The position numbers and the translations under genes were made by a program. DNA of 64,000 nucleotides from Oricola thermophila (GTDB taxonomy: Bacteria; Pseudomonadota; Alphaproteobacteria; Rhizobiales; Rhizobiaceae): positions 3,820,001 to 3,884,000 of the forward strand of contig NZ_CP054836.1 in NCBI RefSeq assembly GCF_013358405.1, written 5' to 3'. This document shows positions 61,377-64,000 of the stretch, piece by piece (position 1 is the stretch's first letter; every line of letters starts with the position of its first letter). The notes under the pieces were generated by a model. It saw nothing but the letters and a program-made list of their open reading frames with translations. It searched no databases and was not told the DNA's origin.

Positions 61377-62630
61377 ATGCGGAAGTATTCCGGGTTCGCA
61401 GTGCTGCGCGAAGCGATGCGCGGCCACAAGGGGTGGGACAAGCAGTGGGGATCGCCGGAACCGCGCAAGGAATACGATGTCATCATAATCGGTGCGGGCG
61501 GGCATGGCCTGGCGACGGCATACTATCTCGCCAAGGAACACGGGATCACCAATGTCGCAGTGCTGGAGAAGGGATGGCTCGGCGGCGGCAATACCGGTCG
61601 AAACACGACGATCATCCGCTCCAACTACCTGTATGACGAGTCCGCTGCGCTCTACGACCACGCCGTGAAGCTGTGGGAGAACCTTTCCCAGGACCTCAAC
61701 TACAATGTCATGTATTCGCCCCGTGGCGTCATGATGCTGGCGCACAATGTGCACGACGTGCAGGTGTTCAAGCGGCACATTCACGCCAACCGTCTGAACG
61801 GCGTGGACAATGAGTGGCTGACGCCGGAAGAGGCGAAGGAATACTGCCCGCCTCTCAATATCTCGAAGACCGCGCGCTATCCCGTCATGGGCGCGGCGCT
61901 GCAGAGGCGCGGCGGCACGGCGCGGCATGACGCGGTCGCCTGGGGCTATGCACGCGCGGCGTCCGATCGCGGGGTCCACATCATCCAGAACTGCGAGGTG
62001 ACCGGAATCCGGCGCAGCGCGAAGGGCGAGGTTGCCGGCGTCGAGACTTCGCGCGGGTTCATCGGCGCAAAGAAAATCGGCGTCGTCGCTGCCGGCAATA
62101 CCTCGGTGATCATGCAGATGGCCGGCGTACGCATGCCGCTGGAAAGCTTCCCGCTGCAGGCGCTGGTGTCGGAGCCGGTGAAGCCCTGCTTTCCCTGCGT
62201 GGTGATGTCAAACACGGTGCATGCCTACATCTCCCAGTCGGACAAGGGAGAACTGGTCATCGGTGCCGGCACCGACCAGTATACCTCCTATTCGCAGACC
62301 GGCGGGCTGCACATAATCAATCACACGCTCGACGCGATCTGCGAGATGTTCCCGATGTTCACGCGCATGCGCATGCTGCGTTCCTGGGGCGGGATCGTCG
62401 ACGTGACGCCGGACCGATCGCCCATAATCGCGAAGGCGCCCGTGCCTGGACTCTTCGTAAATTGCGGCTGGGGTACCGGTGGCTTCAAGGCGACGCCGGG
62501 TTCGGGACACGTCTTTGCCCATACGATTGCGCGGGACGAACCGCATCCGATCAATGCGGGCTACACGATCGAACGCTTCACCACCGGTCGGTTGATCGAC
62601 GAGGCGGCAGCCGCCGCCGTTGCGCACTGA
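61377..62630 (+). CDS. soxB: SoxB, sarcosine oxidase beta subunit
   Basis: A 417-residue flavoprotein subunit of heterotetrameric sarcosine oxidase, which demethylates sarcosine to glycine using oxygen and tetrahydrofolate. FAD-binding motif IIIGAGGHGLATAYYL, then NTGRNTTIIRSNYL where the flavin is held, and a C-terminal CGWGTGGFKATPGSG. The start at MRKYSGFAVLREAMRGHKGW matches the family; ATG at 61341 is an alternative. Head of soxB-D-A. Confidence 0.94.
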   Translation: MRKYSGFAVLREAMRGHKGWDKQWGSPEPRKEYDVIIIGAGGHGLATAYYLAKEHGITNVAVLEKGWLGGGNTGRNTTIIRSNYLYDESAALYDHAVKLWENLSQDLNYNVMYSPRGVMMLAHNVHDVQVFKRHIHANRLNGVDNEWLTPEEAKEYCPPLNISKTARYPVMGAALQRRGGTARHDAVAWGYARAASDRGVHIIQNCEVTGIRRSAKGEVAGVETSRGFIGAKKIGVVAAGNTSVIMQMAGVRMPLESFPLQALVSEPVKPCFPCVVMSNTVHAYISQSDKGELVIGAGTDQYTSYSQTGGLHIINHTLDAICEMFPMFTRMRMLRSWGGIVDVTPDRSPIIAKAPVPGLFVNCGWGTGGFKATPGSGHVFAHTIARDEPHPINAGYTIERFTTGRLIDEAAAAAVAH

Positions 62631-62640
62631 GGTTTTCGAC

Positions 62641-62973
62641 ATGCTTCTCGTTCATTGTCCCTATTGTGACGAAGATCGGCCCGAAATCGAGTTTCGTCAC
62701 GCTGGCGAGGCACATATCGAGCGCCCGAGGAACATAGCGGAGATATCCGATGAGGAATTCGCGCAGTATTTCTTCTACCGCGACAACCCCAAGGGCATCA
62801 CATTCGAGCGCTGGCGGCATGCTCATGGTTGCGCACGCTTCTTCAACGCGGTGCGCGACACGGTCTCCGACAAGTTCCTCATGACCTACAAGGCCGGAGA
62901 ACCAAAGCCTGATATCGCGGCATTGATCGGCGACAGCGCTGCAGCGGAAAAGACGGGACGGGGAACGAAATGA
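62641..62973 (+). CDS. soxD: SoxD, sarcosine oxidase delta subunit
   Basis: A 110-residue zinc-binding subunit: CPYCDEDRPEIEF at the start, and HAHGCARFFNAVRDT with further ligands. Ten bp after soxB; its stop overlaps the soxA ATG (ATGA). The C-terminal tail (SAAAEKTGRGTK) is variable. Confidence 0.93.
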   Translation: MLLVHCPYCDEDRPEIEFRHAGEAHIERPRNIAEISDEEFAQYFFYRDNPKGITFERWRHAHGCARFFNAVRDTVSDKFLMTYKAGEPKPDIAALIGDSAAAEKTGRGTK

Positions 62974-64000
62974 CGACCGCCGGAGTAAATCGCATTACCG
63001 GCAAGGGCCGGCTGACGCCCGCGAACAAAGTGCGCTTCATCTTTGACGGCAAGAGCTATTCGGGCCTTGAGGGCGACACGCTCGCCGCGGCACTTATCGC
63101 CAACGACGTGCACCTGGTGGGACGTTCCTTCAAGTATCACCGGCCGCGCGGCATCCTTTCGGCCGGACCCGAGGAGCCGTCGGCACTCGTTGGAGTGCGC
63201 CGGGATGCGGCCCGGCACACCCCCAATGTGCGGGCGACTGTGCAGGAAATTCATGACGGGCTTGAAGCGGTCAGCCAGAACCGGTGGCCGTCCCTGACCG
63301 TCGATATCGGGGCGGTCAACGATATCGCGTCGCCGCTTTTCTCGGCTGGCTTCTACTACAAGACCTTCATGTGGCCGAAAGCTGCGTGGAAACATATCTA
63401 CGAGCCTTTCATCCGCCAGGCGGCGGGTCTCGGAAAGGCGCCGGCGGAGGCCGATCCCGATCACTATGCATCGCGCTTCGCACATTGCGACGTGCTGGTG
63501 ATCGGCGGTGGCGCGGCCGGACTGTCGGCGGCGCTGGCCGCAGCGGAGTCGGGCGCCCGCGTCATCGTCTGCGATGAGCGGGCGGCGTTCGGAGGCGCGT
63601 TGCATTTCGAGGAGGAGTCCCGAATCGACGGCATGCCAGGCTATGAGTGGGCGCAGCAGACAGCGGCGCGGCTTTCGGCCATGGACAATGTGCGCGTGCT
63701 GCCGCGCACGACGGCGTTCGGCTACTATGCGCAGAATTTCGTCGGGCTGGTAGAGCGGGTCACGGACCATCTCGCCGCGCCCAATCCGGACCTGCCGCGC
63801 GAGCGGCTCTGGCAGGTGCGCGCGAAACGGGTGATCATCGCCGCCGGCGCCATCGAGCGGCACATGCTCTTTCCGAACAACGACCGGCCGGGCATCATGC
63901 TGGCCTCGGCCGCGCGCACCTATCTCAATCATCATGGCGTCGCCATCGGTCGCAAGGTCGGTGTCTACACGGCGAATGACAGCGCCTATGCGGCCGCAAT
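62970..64000 (+). CDS. soxA: SoxA, sarcosine oxidase alpha subunit (partial, cut by window end)
   Basis: The first 343 residues of a roughly 1000-residue subunit. An N-terminal ferredoxin-like domain (VRFIFDGKSYSGLEGDTLAAALIAN, key residues; HRPRGILSAGPEEP) is followed by the NAD-binding Rossmann motif VIGGGAAGLSAALAA and IIAAGAIERHMLFP. The folate-binding C-terminal half and soxG lie outside. Coupled to soxD by a 4-nt overlap. Confidence 0.93.
   Translation, partial: MTTAGVNRITGKGRLTPANKVRFIFDGKSYSGLEGDTLAAALIANDVHLVGRSFKYHRPRGILSAGPEEPSALVGVRRDAARHTPNVRATVQEIHDGLEAVSQNRWPSLTVDIGAVNDIASPLFSAGFYYKTFMWPKAAWKHIYEPFIRQAAGLGKAPAEADPDHYASRFAHCDVLVIGGGAAGLSAALAAAESGARVIVCDERAAFGGALHFEEESRIDGMPGYEWAQQTAARLSAMDNVRVLPRTTAFGYYAQNFVGLVERVTDHLAAPNPDLPRERLWQVRAKRVIIAAGAIERHMLFPNNDRPGIMLASAARTYLNHHGVAIGRKVGVYTANDSAYAAA

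Overview
The window is GC-rich, densely coded DNA from an alphaproteobacterium, most likely a member of the Hyphomicrobiales (Rhizobiales). That placement is an inference from gene content: a DctB/DctD-controlled dicarboxylate system, an alphaproteobacterial-type cytochrome oxidase small subunit IV, UdgX carrying a DUF4130 remnant, a fused indolepyruvate oxidoreductase, soxBDA, and an ornithine decarboxylase with a long structured leader. No phage, transposon, plasmid or CRISPR signature was seen. It reads as a chromosome rich in catabolic and transport genes.

Layout. (1) 0.2-6.5 kb: a minus-strand homoprotocatechuate (4-hydroxyphenylacetate) meta-cleavage operon, hpaF-E-D-D-G-H-I, with divergent hpaR. 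It holds two unrelated ring-cleaving dioxygenases side by side. (2) 7.1-10.9 kb: a second tightly coupled catabolic operon made of an FAH-family hydrolase, an MBL-fold protein, an FAD aromatic monooxygenase and a DUF2783 protein. (3) 11-15.9 kb: an isolated ureD, trhO, a diguanylate cyclase, a muramidase and eda. (4) 16-20.6 kb: a lone alpha-keto-acid-type TRAP binding protein, a class I glutamine amidotransferase, a candidate protease inhibitor, and a LacI regulator with a 2-hydroxyacid dehydrogenase. (5) 20.8-25.6 kb: a MarR regulator divergent from an 8-oxoguanine deaminase/creatininase pair, then a CobW GTPase and a DUF1508 protein. (6) 25.8-29.6 kb: a WD40 protein, a structurally unusual tRNA-Cys, UdgX, and ornithine decarboxylase with a leader of about 370 nt that contains a 19-codon upstream ORF. 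(7) 29.7-36 kb: LysR, a DUF1007/NicO metal exporter pair, a three-gene SDR operon, an aminotransferase and a TetR regulator. (8) 36.3-43.2 kb: dctPQM and dctBD, with a sigma-54 promoter and activator-site palindromes visible upstream of dctP. (9) 43.2-49.2 kb: modABC, a DUF533 protein, and a TRAP permease pair that lacks a binding protein. (10) 49.5-60.8 kb: an SDR, a 1152-residue indolepyruvate ferredoxin oxidoreductase, a GGDEF-EAL protein, an N-acyl amino acid synthase-like protein, a CoxIV-type peptide, panBC, a TPR lipoprotein and rpsU. (11) 61-64 kb: a candidate small RNA and the start of the sarcosine oxidase operon soxBDA, with soxA cut by the window edge.

Functionally the region funnels aromatic and amino-acid derivatives (homoprotocatechuate, aryl pyruvates, sarcosine, C4-dicarboxylates, probably 2-oxo acids) into central metabolism, with a regulator beside each unit. 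The observations most worth pursuing are the ornithine decarboxylase leader with its candidate leader peptide, the tRNA-Cys with an enlarged anticodon loop and a 13-bp acceptor/T helix, the paired nonhomologous dioxygenases, the MBL-fold protein that has lost two metal ligands, and the TRAP transporter whose binding protein lies about 30 kb from its membrane subunits. All functional statements rest on reading the sequence and on recalled family knowledge; no database search was run.
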